64,000 bases of DNA from Melioribacter roseus. Its GTDB lineage: Bacteria; Bacteroidota; Ignavibacteria; Ignavibacteriales; Melioribacteraceae. Within the stretch, counting starts at the first letter, position 1. The number at the start of each line of letters is the position of its first letter. The stretch spans positions 62,001 to 126,000 of the forward strand of contig DYLK01000002.1 in assembly GCA_020722065.1 (NCBI GenBank), written 5' to 3'. The translations under genes were made by a program, and so were the position numbers. The notes under the pieces were generated by a model. The model saw only the letters and a program-made list of their open reading frames with translations. It was not told where the DNA came from and ran no database searches. Of this stretch, positions 18,468 through 27,998 are shown in pieces.

Positions 18468-19223
18468 TTGAAAATTTTAATAGTTAACGACGATGGAATA
18501 AATTCCAAAGGAATAATGGCACTTGCCAAAAGATTACAAATGGAACACGAAATTTATGTTGTTGCACCACTAACCGAGCAAAGTGCAGTTGGTCACGCAA
18601 TTACAATGAAGATTCCTTTGCGAATTTTTAAGATTGAACGAGAAGGTTCATTTTTTGGATATGCAGTTGATGGAACTCCCGCAGATTGCATAAAAATTGG
18701 CATAAGAAATATTCTTAAAATTACACCAGATATAGTAATTAGTGGAATTAATAACGGTTCAAACGCCGCAATAAATGTTATCTATTCTGGAACTGTTTCT
18801 GGCGCTCGTGAAGCGGCAATAATGAACATTCCTTCAATTGCAGTTTCTGTTGCTTCGCATGATGTAAAGGATTTTTCATTTGCTGCTGAAATTGCGAACA
18901 AATTTGCTTATTTAGTTAAAGAAAACGGTTTGCCAAATGGAACTTTGCTTAATATTAATATACCAGATTTGCCAAAACAGAAAATTAAAGGAATAAAAGT
19001 TACTCGCCAAAGTATGTCGCGTTGGGATGATGTTTACGAAAAAAGAGTTGATCCGTACGGAAAAGATTATTATTGGCTAACTGGTTCGATGATTGAACAT
19101 CCAAATGAGAACGATTCTTTCGATTATTTCGCTAATTTGAATGGATATATTTCAGTAACGCCAATTCATTTTGATTTAACTGATTATTCCACTTTCGAGA
19201 AATATCAGAATTTTGAATTCTAA
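18468..19223 (+). CDS. surE: 5'/3'-nucleotidase SurE
   Basis: The 251-residue metal-dependent phosphatase removes phosphate from nucleoside monophosphates. Metal and active-site motifs are NDDGI (residues 7-11), SAVGHAITM, YAVDGTPADCIKIG and ISGINNGSN. The start is TTG at 18468 with GAGG five bases upstream; the product begins exactly at the family's MKILIVNDDG. It opens a plus-strand unit continuing to comF. The 109-base gap to the divergent methyltransferase gene should hold both promoters, but I found no clear consensus there. Confidence 0.95.
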   Translation: MKILIVNDDGINSKGIMALAKRLQMEHEIYVVAPLTEQSAVGHAITMKIPLRIFKIEREGSFFGYAVDGTPADCIKIGIRNILKITPDIVISGINNGSNAAINVIYSGTVSGAREAAIMNIPSIAVSVASHDVKDFSFAAEIANKFAYLVKENGLPNGTLLNINIPDLPKQKIKGIKVTRQSMSRWDDVYEKRVDPYGKDYYWLTGSMIEHPNENDSFDYFANLNGYISVTPIHFDLTDYSTFEKYQNFEF

Positions 19224-19225
19224 CA

Positions 19226-21319
19226 ATGTTTAATTTTTTTAAGATTGGAATTGAATTTGATTTTCACTCAATTTGGGTAATAATTGGGATTTTACTTTCG
19301 TTATTATTTTCGATTTTTTATTATCGTTTTACAATTCCAAAAATCTCGAATAATTTACGATTTCTTCTTGTTTTTATTAGATTTATAGCAATTTCATCAA
19401 TTGTTTTGCTTTTGGCAAATGCAAGAATTGTTTTTCATTCTCAGTCTGAGGAAAAGCCCAAAAACCTAATTTTTATTGATAATTCAGCTTCTATTGTAAA
19501 TTCTGATAGTTCTCTTATCTCAAAAAAAATTAACCAAATTATCTCGGAATTCCAAAATTTTAATAATTATGAAAATCAATTCATCTTTTTTGGCGACACT
19601 TTATCTGGGATAAATGAAAATCAGCAATTACCAAACTTTAGTTCAAAAAGCACAAATTTTTGGAATATCTATGAATTTCTGAAAAATAGTGAAACCAAAA
19701 TTGAGAATATTTTCATTTTTTCTGATGGAATTGCAAATGATGGGAAAATCCCAAAATCTGAATTTGAAGAAATACCAATAAAAATTAATGTAATTGCTTC
19801 TGGGAATGAGAAATTGAAATCTAACCTCGAAATTGTTTCTGTAACTCATAACCATTCATTTTTCCAAAATAAAGATAATCCGATAAATGGCCGAATTTTT
19901 AACAATTCCAACCAGAATCAATCATTTTCTATTTTTGTCAATTTAGGGAAAGAAAAATTATTCACTCAAAATGTAAATTTACAAGCAAATGAAATTAGTG
20001 AATTTAATTTTAATATCCACCCAAAGAATTCTGGAATTTCTAATTTAAGGGTTGAAATTAGCAAAATTCCCGACGAATTAACATACACTGATAATTTCTA
20101 TTTTGCCCCGATTGAAATCGAAAAAAGTAAACGACAAATTTTGCTAATTACTTCTTCACCAAATTTTGATTTGACTTTCATTAAACAAAGTTTGCAAAAA
20201 GATTCCACATTTAACGTAAACTCAATCTTTGTAAAATTCGACCAAACTCAACTAACTCCCGAACAAAAGAAGTTGATTTCTGAAGCGAAAACAACATTTT
20301 TTATAAATTTTCCAACAAAAGAAATTTCAAATCAAATTGTAAAACAAGTTAGCGAACTTACTGCAAACAAATCTGTATTTATTCAATTTACAAATTTTAC
20401 AGATTTACAGAAATTGAAAACTCTCGTTAACGATTTTCCATCAAAACAGAAATTGCTAAACTTTCCCAATTCCCAAATTACTTCGGTTCAAAATCATCCA
20501 ATTTTTGATGGAATTAACATACAAAACAAGAATTTTCTTGCAAGTTTTCCACCAATAAATTTGAATTCATTTCCTCAAAATGTAAATCCAAATATTTTGA
20601 TTTACTCACAAAATGGACAAAATATATTCCCAATTTTAGAAATATCACAAAATTCTGTAAATAACCGAGCATATTTTTATGCTTCAGAAATCTGGCGTTG
20701 GAAATTGCAATCTTCTCTTGAAAACGGAGTTTATTTTGATATTTTTTTTGACAATCTATCAAAATGGTTAATTACTGATAGTAAAAAAAATCGTTTGATG
20801 GTAAATGCTCAGAAACCAATAATCTCACAAAACGAAACTGCAATTTTCAATCTTTCTGTAATGGACCAATTGCAACAACCGAGCGAAAATCACCAAATTA
20901 AATTGTTGATTGATAACAACTTAGTAACTAATTTTAAGATAATTGAAAAGCAAAAGGGCAATTTTCAAATTGAATTGGAGAATTTAATTCCAGGCAAACA
21001 TACAATCAATTTTCAAGCAATTTCCGAAAATGATTCTTTAAATAAATCATTAGAAATTTTGGTTTTGCAAGAAAATATTGAGAAGCAGAATTTAACAATC
21101 AATTACAACTATTTACAACTTATCGCTCAATTAACTAACGGGAAATTTACAACATTAAACCAATTCAATGTAAATGATTATCTGTCAGAAAAGCAAAAGC
21201 CAAAATTGGTGATTCGAGAAAATAACATTAGAATTTTTCCAAATGAATTTTTACTGATTTTTGTTATTTTTGCTTTATCTTTTGAATGGTTTTTAAGAAA
21301 ACGAAAGAATTTATTATAA
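19226..21319 (+). CDS. Membrane-anchored VWA-like domain protein, function unknown
   Basis: The 697-residue protein has two N-terminal membrane segments (about 14-33 and 44-65), a von Willebrand A-like region starting KNLIFIDNSASI (a DxSxS MIDAS-type motif near 86) with IFIFSDGIAN later, a long Asn/Phe-rich periplasmic region, and a C-terminal membrane helix followed by RKRKN. The architecture resembles large BatA/VWA-type membrane proteins found in Bacteroidota. It starts two bases after surE. I cannot assign a function. Confidence 0.7.
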   Translation: MFNFFKIGIEFDFHSIWVIIGILLSLLFSIFYYRFTIPKISNNLRFLLVFIRFIAISSIVLLLANARIVFHSQSEEKPKNLIFIDNSASIVNSDSSLISKKINQIISEFQNFNNYENQFIFFGDTLSGINENQQLPNFSSKSTNFWNIYEFLKNSETKIENIFIFSDGIANDGKIPKSEFEEIPIKINVIASGNEKLKSNLEIVSVTHNHSFFQNKDNPINGRIFNNSNQNQSFSIFVNLGKEKLFTQNVNLQANEISEFNFNIHPKNSGISNLRVEISKIPDELTYTDNFYFAPIEIEKSKRQILLITSSPNFDLTFIKQSLQKDSTFNVNSIFVKFDQTQLTPEQKKLISEAKTTFFINFPTKEISNQIVKQVSELTANKSVFIQFTNFTDLQKLKTLVNDFPSKQKLLNFPNSQITSVQNHPIFDGINIQNKNFLASFPPINLNSFPQNVNPNILIYSQNGQNIFPILEISQNSVNNRAYFYASEIWRWKLQSSLENGVYFDIFFDNLSKWLITDSKKNRLMVNAQKPIISQNETAIFNLSVMDQLQQPSENHQIKLLIDNNLVTNFKIIEKQKGNFQIELENLIPGKHTINFQAISENDSLNKSLEILVLQENIEKQNLTINYNYLQLIAQLTNGKFTTLNQFNVNDYLSEKQKPKLVIRENNIRIFPNEFLLIFVIFALSFEWFLRKRKNLL

Positions 21320-21329
21320 AAAAGGATTT

Positions 21330-21737
21330 ATGATGACATTTCTTCAATGGGACACATCGCATTCAGTGGGAATTTCGATTGTTGACAAACAACACAATCA
21401 AATTGCTGAACAAATTAACCAACTTTACAAATTAGTCGGCACAAATAAACATTCACAAATAGTTGAAATTCTCAAAGAATTGAATAAATTGATGGATGAG
21501 CATTTTTCAACTGAAAATGCTTTGATGAAAGAGCATAAAGTTTTTAATTATTTTTCTCACAAAGCCCAACACGACAGACTTTCCCGCATACTTGACGACA
21601 ATCTTGATGATATTATTGAAAATAGAAAAGAATTAACACCACAATATTTAATTTTACTCAGAGATTGGACGATAAATCACTTAAAATTTCATGACAAACC
21701 AATGGCAGATGAATTAAAGTCAAAAGGTGTTATTTAA
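21330..21737 (+). CDS. Bacteriohemerythrin
   Basis: The 135-residue protein has all di-iron ligands of the bacterial hemerythrin family: His22, His58, Glu62, His77, His81, His117 and Asp122 (HFSTE, HKAQH, HLKFHD). Such proteins bind oxygen reversibly, for storage, delivery or sensing. There is no attached signalling domain. The start ATGATG at 21330 follows AAGGA; either ATG is possible. It overlaps the comF start by 11 bases. Confidence 0.92.
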   Translation: MMTFLQWDTSHSVGISIVDKQHNQIAEQINQLYKLVGTNKHSQIVEILKELNKLMDEHFSTENALMKEHKVFNYFSHKAQHDRLSRILDDNLDDIIENRKELTPQYLILLRDWTINHLKFHDKPMADELKSKGVI

Positions 21738-22443
21738 AAGATTAAATAAATTTTGGTCAGATTTTTCTGATTTTTTTATTGGAAGAGAATGTGAGGTTTG
21801 TGAAATTCCACTCTCTTCCACCGAAAACGTTATTTGTAACAATTGCCTTTCTAAACTTCAATTTATTGATTCCGCACTTCTCGAAAATGAATTCCACACG
21901 AAATCACTTCATCTAAATTTCACAAATTTCTATTCACTTTTTAATTTTAACGAATTCACCGAAATTAAAGAACTGGTTCACAAATTGAAATACTCAAATA
22001 ATATCAGAATTGGAGAATTTTTTGGAGAAATAATTGCAGAGAAATATAGAAAGCAGTTAGAAGATGCCAAAATTGATTTCCTAATCCCAGTTCCGCTTCA
22101 TCCAATTAAGCAAGCGGAAAGAGGTTACAATCAATCATATTGGATTTCAAAAGGAATTAGCAAAATTTCTGGGATTAAAATCAAAAATAATTTTGTCAAA
22201 AGAATAAAATATACTGAAACCCAAACACATCTAAATTTACACGAAAGAAAACTGAATGTGGAAAACGCATTCAAAATTATAAATCATAATAAAATTAAAG
22301 GGAAAATTTTCGCAGTAATTGATGATGTTGTTACAACTGGTTCGACAACAAGCGAAATTGCTAAAAATTTATTAGAAAATGGAGCAAAAGCAGTTTATTT
22401 GATTTCAATCGCAACTCCGCTACTACCAAACAAAAGTAATTAA
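21727..22443 (+). CDS. comF: ComF family phosphoribosyltransferase-like protein
   Basis: The 238-residue protein has an N-terminal zinc finger (CEVC about residues 21-24 and CNNC about 37-40) and a C-terminal PRTase domain with the PRPP-binding motif VIDDVVTTGSTTSE. ComF proteins are required for natural transformation in several bacteria. The start used here is GTG at 21727, overlapping the hemerythrin gene; no better start precedes the zinc finger. Its TAA overlaps the convergent stop of the next gene by four bases. Confidence 0.88.
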   Translation: MLFKRLNKFWSDFSDFFIGRECEVCEIPLSSTENVICNNCLSKLQFIDSALLENEFHTKSLHLNFTNFYSLFNFNEFTEIKELVHKLKYSNNIRIGEFFGEIIAEKYRKQLEDAKIDFLIPVPLHPIKQAERGYNQSYWISKGISKISGIKIKNNFVKRIKYTETQTHLNLHERKLNVENAFKIINHNKIKGKIFAVIDDVVTTGSTTSEIAKNLLENGAKAVYLISIATPLLPNKSN

Positions 22444-23987
22444 AACAGCATTTTTACTACTAAAAGAGCAGTTAAAATTCCAGCAATGTCGGCTGAAACT
22501 CCTGCAATAACAGCGTGGCGAGTTTTTCTAATTCCAACTGAACCAAAATAAACAGCTAAAACGTAAAAAGTCGTTTCTGTACTTCCCATAATTGTTGAAG
22601 AAAGAACACCAAAAAAAGAATCAACACCATATTTTGACATAATTTCCGACATTATAGCCAGAGAACCGCTTCCTGAAAGTGGACGCATTAACGCCATCGG
22701 TAAAACTTCGGCTGGAAATCCAACTAAATTCGTAATTGGTGAAAATATTGTAACAAATAAATCCATTCCACCACCAGCTCTAAAAATTGAAATTGCCACA
22801 ATCATACCGACTAAATATGGAATAATTCTAATTGCCACATTAAATCCTTCTTTGGCTCCATCAACAAATTCTTCATAAATCTTTACATTTTTAATAATTC
22901 CAAAAAACACAAAGAATAGAATTAATAATGGGATGGCTAAAAGCGAAATAACAGAAACAAAATCTATAAGAAATGAAGAAAGATAATCGCCAAAATATTG
23001 AATTATAAAGACAACAATTGAAATTATAATTGCAATTATTAATGATATTTTGATTACTGAAACAACGGGCAATGAAATTTTGCGTTTGGATTTTTTAGTC
23101 GAGAAATATTCAAAAACTTTCGCCACCAAAACCCCGACAAAAGTCGCAGCAAATGCGGCAATAAATGAAGTCCCGATAATAATTGTTGGATTTGCACTTC
23201 CTTGAGCTGTACGAATTGCAATTGCAGTTGCGGGAATTAATGTAAGTCCCGAAGTGTTGATTGCAAGAAAAGTACACATTGAATTTGAAGCTGTTTCCTT
23301 TTCTGGATTTAGTTTTTGAAGTTCTTCCATTGCTTTTAATCCGAAAGGTGTTGCTGCATTTCCCAAACCTAACATATTTGCAGAAATATTCATTATCATA
23401 GATGCAAGCGCAGGATGACCTTGTGGAATTTCGGGGAAAAGGAAATCTGTAATTGGCTTAATTCCTTTTGAAATTGTTAAAATCAAGCCAGATTTTTCAG
23501 CAATTTTCATAATTCCGAGCCACAAAGTCATAATTCCAATCAAACCAAGTGCAATATTTACTGCCGATTTTGAAGATTCAACCACTGAATTTGTAACATC
23601 TTTTGTTGCTAAAAACGAAGTTTTAGGAAATTTCACCAAGATTTCGTTATTAGAATTTGTTTTTACTATTTCAAGATTTAGTAATTCACTCGTTCCATTC
23701 GATTTGGCAATTTCCTTAAATATTTGAGAGGAATTTTCTTTAATTTTTATTGATAAATTCAATTTCGAAATTGAATTTACTTGATATTCCAATGAATCTG
23801 ATGGTAATTGGGCAATGAATGAATTATTGGATTTTATAAATTTGATGTGAGTTTTTGATGAATCAATATATTTACAAGCTACAATTTGCTGGCTTCCATA
23901 CTTATTATTTACAATATCAGAAGAATCTGTTGCTATTGCAAAGATAATTCCAACTGAAATAAGTAAAAACCAAATATAATTAAGCAT
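22440..23987 (-). CDS. SpmA/SpmB-type nucleoside-recognition (Gate) membrane protein
   Basis: The 515-residue protein joins two Gate domains: an SpmA-like half (GNAATPFGLKAMEELQKLNP with SNSMCTFLAINTSG) and an SpmB-like half (SIFRAGGGMDLF, RPLSGSGSLAIMSE, GSTETTFYVLAVYFGS). About ten membrane segments are visible. An N-terminal membrane anchor is followed by a roughly 110-residue Ser/Lys/Ile-rich extracytoplasmic part. In sporulating bacteria SpmA/SpmB act in spore core dehydration; in non-sporulating bacteria the fused form is widespread with unknown substrate. Confidence 0.85.
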   Translation of the reverse strand: MLNYIWFLLISVGIIFAIATDSSDIVNNKYGSQQIVACKYIDSSKTHIKFIKSNNSFIAQLPSDSLEYQVNSISKLNLSIKIKENSSQIFKEIAKSNGTSELLNLEIVKTNSNNEILVKFPKTSFLATKDVTNSVVESSKSAVNIALGLIGIMTLWLGIMKIAEKSGLILTISKGIKPITDFLFPEIPQGHPALASMIMNISANMLGLGNAATPFGLKAMEELQKLNPEKETASNSMCTFLAINTSGLTLIPATAIAIRTAQGSANPTIIIGTSFIAAFAATFVGVLVAKVFEYFSTKKSKRKISLPVVSVIKISLIIAIIISIVVFIIQYFGDYLSSFLIDFVSVISLLAIPLLILFFVFFGIIKNVKIYEEFVDGAKEGFNVAIRIIPYLVGMIVAISIFRAGGGMDLFVTIFSPITNLVGFPAEVLPMALMRPLSGSGSLAIMSEIMSKYGVDSFFGVLSSTIMGSTETTFYVLAVYFGSVGIRKTRHAVIAGVSADIAGILTALLVVKMLF

Positions 23988-24014
23988 TTACAACAATAAT
24001 TTAGTGGGAAAATA

Positions 24015-24890
24015 TTAATCTAAAATTCGAGCAACCATAACACCAGTTTGCGTTTTATGAAGTTTGATGTATTCTGCTAATGGATTTTTCGAGATTTGCA
24101 CTTTTTCACCAACTTTTGGAGCGTGTAAAAAATAAATTCTACCATCTTCTTCGCGAATTGCAAGTCCAACGTGAGTTATATCTAATCCATTATAAGCTGA
24201 AGTTATTCCAATAATATCACCTGTATAAATTTTGGACTCGTGAGCAAAAAGCGAATCTTCTGGAATATAAAATTTTTCCCTTTCAGTTATAATTTTTTCG
24301 AAACCTGCAATTTTCTTTATCAAAGTAGAATCTTTTCTCAATTGTTTATATAATTTCGGATTTTTTGACATCAAATAAATACTCTTTTCATATTTAATTC
24401 CGCCAATTTCTTTTGTAATATCCTTAATTATTCCACGTCGAGATAGATCCCATATCCAATCGGAAAAATAATGCAATCGTGATGAAAAATCTTCCAAAAT
24501 ACCATTACGATAACGAATAGTTTTGATATTATCAAAAAACTTGTCTTGAGTAGGATTTTCATCTTTAACCGTCATTGCAAAAGCAAGTCCATTTTCAAGC
24601 AAAGTATAGCAATCGTAACCAGACAAAGTAGTTACAAGTTTTTTTTCATCAAGAGAATCGAGAGTTTTTGCATAGTAATCAAAACCAATTACAGATTTTG
24701 CAAAAAGTGTAAAAATTTCAGATTTAGATTTTTCTTTCCAATTTTCTTTTTGTGCAACATCAAAGAACTTTTTTAGGTAAACAGAATCTTTTTGTGGATA
24801 AAGAAATGTTTGTGCAAAAAATTCACTACTGAAAAGAATTAAGAATACGAAATATTTAAAATATTTATTAAAATGGAGCTTGTATCTCAT
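24015..24890 (-). CDS. DUF1460 N-acetylmuramoyl-L-alanine amidase-like secreted protein
   Basis: The 291-residue protein has an N-terminal signal peptide (hydrophobic residues about 10-27 ending FFAQ). The putative catalytic Cys lies in GYDCYTLLENGLAFA, with a downstream His in ITHVGLAI and HAPKVGEKVQ. This is the DUF1460 pattern, an NlpC/P60-like papain fold related to cell-wall amidases. Cell-wall cleavage is family inference. The ATG at 24890 lies 23 bases inside the dnaB 3' end, suggesting translational coupling. Confidence 0.85.
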   Translation of the reverse strand: MRYKLHFNKYFKYFVFLILFSSEFFAQTFLYPQKDSVYLKKFFDVAQKENWKEKSKSEIFTLFAKSVIGFDYYAKTLDSLDEKKLVTTLSGYDCYTLLENGLAFAMTVKDENPTQDKFFDNIKTIRYRNGILEDFSSRLHYFSDWIWDLSRRGIIKDITKEIGGIKYEKSIYLMSKNPKLYKQLRKDSTLIKKIAGFEKIITEREKFYIPEDSLFAHESKIYTGDIIGITSAYNGLDITHVGLAIREEDGRIYFLHAPKVGEKVQISKNPLAEYIKLHKTQTGVMVARILD

Positions 24891-26298
24891 TAGTTGAACT
24901 TTCTATTTGGTTTGGCATTTGATAATTTGTTAATTTATTGTCAAAACGTGCGTATTCTTTAAAAAATTGGACTGGGACTGTTCCAATAGGACCATTTCTT
25001 TGCTTAGCGACAATTACTTCGGCATAACCGTCTGAACTTTCTCCATTTGGAAGAGTAGTAATTCCATAAGCTTCGGGTCGCGTTAAAAACATTACAACGT
25101 CAGCATCTTGTTCAATTGAGCCAGATTCGCGTAAATCAGAAAGAATTGGACGTTTATCTTGTCTTGAATCTACCAATCTATTTAGCTGTGCCAAAGCAAT
25201 TATTGGAATATCGAGTTCCTTTGCTAAACCTTTTAAGGAGCGAGAAATTGTTGATATTTCCCTTTCTCTACTTTCCATTCGGAACGAAGATCCCATTAAT
25301 TGCAAATAATCAATTACAATTAGACCAAGTTTGTGTTCCCTTTTCATTCTTCTGGCTTTTGCTCTAATTTCCAGGACAGTTTGAGCGGGAGTATCATCAA
25401 TAAATATTTTTGCTTGTTGTAATTTGTGAACTGTTCTACTGATTTTTTGACCTTCTTCTGCTTTGAATTTCCCTGTTCTGATATTATGGACATTAATTCT
25501 TGCTTCAGATGAAATTAATCGAGTTATTAGCTGAATTGTGGACATTTCTAAGCTAAAAATTGCTACTGGGACATTGTAATCAACAGATGCATTTCTTGCA
25601 ATAGACATAGCAAACGCAGTTTTTCCCATTGAAGGGCGTGCCGCAATAATTATTAAATCAGATTTGTGAAAACCTCCGAGTAAAGTATCCAAATCGTGTA
25701 TTCCACTTTTTACGGAGAAAGATGATAAATCTTTTGAATGAATTGATTCGATATATTCCAAAGCTCGTGGAATAGCAACATCCATTCCAATATATGGTTC
25801 AGTTAAGCCTTCTTCTGCAATTGCAAAAATTTGACTTTCAGCTTCGTCCAAAATATCAAAAACATCTTTTTGAGATGAATATGCCTGCTGTGCCATCTTT
25901 AATGAAGACTCAATTATTTGCCGTAAAATCCATTTTTCAAGAATAATTCTTGCGTTTATTTCAGCATTTACGGCAGAAGCTATTGAAATTGATAATTCTG
26001 TTAAATAGCCAACATTCAAGCTTTCACTCAACTTGTTCATTTTTTCAAGTCGATGGTAAACAGTCGTAATATTAATTGGGTCAGAACCTTCAAAAAGAAT
26101 TGTCATCGCTTCAAAAATTGTCTGATTTTTCGGGTCATAAAAATGTTTAGCTTTTAATATTTCAAAAACTTTTGGGACCGCACTTTCATCCATTAACATT
26201 GCTGCGAGGAGTTCTTTTTCGGCATTTACAGCATTCGGAGCTTCTTTGCCTTGCAATATATTTGCTACATTTGTGTTTTGTAACTTCGATTTAGCCAT
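24868..26298 (-). CDS. dnaB: Replicative DNA helicase DnaB
   Basis: The 476-residue helicase unwinds DNA at the replication fork. Its N-terminal domain (EKELLAAMLMDESA) is followed by the RecA-like core with Walker A AARPSMGKTAFAMS, Walker B LIVIDYLQLM, the AQLNR motif and DLRESGSIEQDADVV. The start chosen is ATG at 26298 ([10 protein letters not shown]), which overlaps the stop of the upstream glycosylase gene by eight bases; 14 further open codons upstream lie inside that gene. No intein is present. Confidence 0.96.
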   Translation of the reverse strand: MAKSKLQNTNVANILQGKEAPNAVNAEKELLAAMLMDESAVPKVFEILKAKHFYDPKNQTIFEAMTILFEGSDPINITTVYHRLEKMNKLSESLNVGYLTELSISIASAVNAEINARIILEKWILRQIIESSLKMAQQAYSSQKDVFDILDEAESQIFAIAEEGLTEPYIGMDVAIPRALEYIESIHSKDLSSFSVKSGIHDLDTLLGGFHKSDLIIIAARPSMGKTAFAMSIARNASVDYNVPVAIFSLEMSTIQLITRLISSEARINVHNIRTGKFKAEEGQKISRTVHKLQQAKIFIDDTPAQTVLEIRAKARRMKREHKLGLIVIDYLQLMGSSFRMESREREISTISRSLKGLAKELDIPIIALAQLNRLVDSRQDKRPILSDLRESGSIEQDADVVMFLTRPEAYGITTLPNGESSDGYAEVIVAKQRNGPIGTVPVQFFKEYARFDNKLTNYQMPNQIESSTNEIQAPF

Positions 26299-27085
26299 TT
26301 GCTTTCTCTTTTCTGTAAATTTGCATAAATTTTTGAACATCTTCCCAAACGTATTTTTTCCAACCAGGATTTCGTAAAAGTGCTGCTGGATGATAAGTTA
26401 CCATCATCGTTATTCCTTGGAATTTGTACACTTTTTCCCGCATTTTGGTTAGCGAATCGGTTGTGGAAAGTAAAGTTGTAGCAGCAATTCGCCCAAGACA
26501 TAAAATCATTTTAGGTTGAATTAACTCAATTTGTTTCAACAAATATGGCATACAAGTTTCAGCTTCATTGGGTAGTGGATCACGATTATTTGGTGGGCGA
26601 CATTTTAAAATATTTGCAATATATACTTCTTCGCGTGACAAATTTATTGCTTTTAGAATATCAGTTAACAATTTGCCAGCTTTTCCAACAAATGGTTCAC
26701 CTAATTTATCTTCATCAGCACCAGGGGCTTCACCAATCAACATTATTTCAGCTTTGGGATTTCCTTTGCCGAAGACAAATTTCGTTCGTGTTTTTCCCAA
26801 TGAACAATTTTGGCAAACGTTTATTTCCCTCTCAAAATCAGACAAACTTTTTATGTGATCAAAATCGTAAGTAATTTTAGGTAAAATTACATTTTCTTCC
26901 TTTTTAACTGATTCCAAGTTTTCTGCTTCTGATTTTGATAAGGTTTCAACTTCAGTGCTTAAAATTCTTTTCGATGGATTTTTGTGGATTTCAATTTGTA
27001 TTTCAGAATCAAAAATATCATCGCCAAATATTTCACTTTGCATTTTTAAGGAATTTATGATGATATTTTTAACTAAATCAGACAT
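26291..27085 (-). CDS. Family 4-type uracil-DNA glycosylase
   Basis: The 264-residue protein removes uracil from DNA. It has the family motif [19 protein letters not shown], and four Cys suited to a 4Fe-4S cluster ([17 protein letters not shown] and the Cys of ETCMPYLL). The active-site His lies in [14 protein letters not shown] low-complexity N-terminal extension of about 75 residues precedes the domain. It lies between rpoZ and dnaB with overlaps, so it is probably produced together with replication and transcription proteins. Confidence 0.92.
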   Translation of the reverse strand: MSDLVKNIIINSLKMQSEIFGDDIFDSEIQIEIHKNPSKRILSTEVETLSKSEAENLESVKKEENVILPKITYDFDHIKSLSDFEREINVCQNCSLGKTRTKFVFGKGNPKAEIMLIGEAPGADEDKLGEPFVGKAGKLLTDILKAINLSREEVYIANILKCRPPNNRDPLPNEAETCMPYLLKQIELIQPKMILCLGRIAATTLLSTTDSLTKMREKVYKFQGITMMVTYHPAALLRNPGWKKYVWEDVQKFMQIYRKEKANG

Positions 27086-27087
27086 AT

Positions 27088-27384
27088 TTATTCGATTGTG
27101 TCAGTCTTATATCTAAAAGAAATTTCTCCATTTATTAGCTCGTGCAAAGCCTGAATGTGTGGTTTTAATTTTTTTTCAACTTCCATTGCATGTTGTCTTA
27201 ATTCTGGACTTACTCTTTCGTCAAATTCATCATCATAAGAAACAACAGATGCTTTTAATTCATCGTACTCTTTTTTCCTTTGGGTATTGATAATTTTTGC
27301 TTTCTTTGCAGCTACAATTACTGCTTCATAAACATTTGCAGTATTTTCTGTTAGTTTTTTTTGGTCAATAGGTTGTAATCCCAT
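27088..27384 (-). CDS. rpoZ: RNA polymerase omega subunit (Bacteroidota type)
   Basis: The 98-residue protein carries the omega/Rpb6 core with NVYEAVIVAAKKAKIIN followed by a charged middle part. It promotes RNA polymerase assembly. Placement directly after gmk is the common gmk-rpoZ order and supports the assignment, since sequence similarity to proteobacterial omega is weak. ATG at 27384, 11 bases after gmk. Confidence 0.85.
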   Translation of the reverse strand: MGLQPIDQKKLTENTANVYEAVIVAAKKAKIINTQRKKEYDELKASVVSYDDEFDERVSPELRQHAMEVEKKLKPHIQALHELINGEISFRYKTDTIE

Positions 27385-27394
27385 ATAATCCTCT

Positions 27395-27952
27395 TTATTT
27401 CATATTATTATTTACAATTTGATATGCTTCATCTTGAGCTTTTTGAAGATTATCATTAATAACACAATAATCAAATTTATCTTGATAACTCATTTCAAGC
27501 GAAGCTCTTTCAATTCTTTTTATTAAATCTTCTGGGGAATCAGTATTTCTTTTTTTCAATCTATATTCTAATTCTTTTAAACTTGGTGGAGCAAAAAAGA
27601 TTGTTACCGCATTTGGGCACTTCTTTTTAATTTCAATAGCTCCTTTAACGTCAACTTCGAGAAAAACATTAAAACCTTTTGATATATTTTCATCTATAAA
27701 GGATTTTAATGTTCCATAATAATAATCATAAAATTTTTCCCATTCAAGAAAAGCATTCTCTTCAATTTTCTTCAAAAATTCTTCTTCGGAAATAAAAAAA
27801 TAGTCTTTTCCGTCTATTTCATTTTTCCTTGCTTTTCGAGTTGTTGCTGAAACAGAAAAAACAACATTTGGTATTTTATTTAGTAAAAATTTTACAATTG
27901 TAGTTTTCCCAGTTCCACTTGGAGCCGAAAAAACAAATAATTTATTTTTCAT
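27395..27952 (-). CDS. gmk: Guanylate kinase
   Basis: The 185-residue enzyme phosphorylates GMP to GDP. The P-loop is SAPSGTGKTT (residues 9-18); VSATTRKARKNEIDGKDYFF is the GMP-binding part and EVDVKGAIEIKK follows. Length and motifs are complete. ATG at 27952. It precedes rpoZ and follows yicC, a widespread gene order. Confidence 0.97.
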   Translation of the reverse strand: MKNKLFVFSAPSGTGKTTIVKFLLNKIPNVVFSVSATTRKARKNEIDGKDYFFISEEEFLKKIEENAFLEWEKFYDYYYGTLKSFIDENISKGFNVFLEVDVKGAIEIKKKCPNAVTIFFAPPSLKELEYRLKKRNTDSPEDLIKRIERASLEMSYQDKFDYCVINDNLQKAQDEAYQIVNNNMK

Positions 27953-27998
27953 CTATCCAAAAGCTCACTAATTACTGCTGTAAACTTAATTTTTTAAC

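Noticed and set aside
26545-26874. Two overlapping plus-strand frames opposite the uracil-DNA glycosylase gene
   Set aside because: Composition follows the antisense of a well-identified gene; no start signals.
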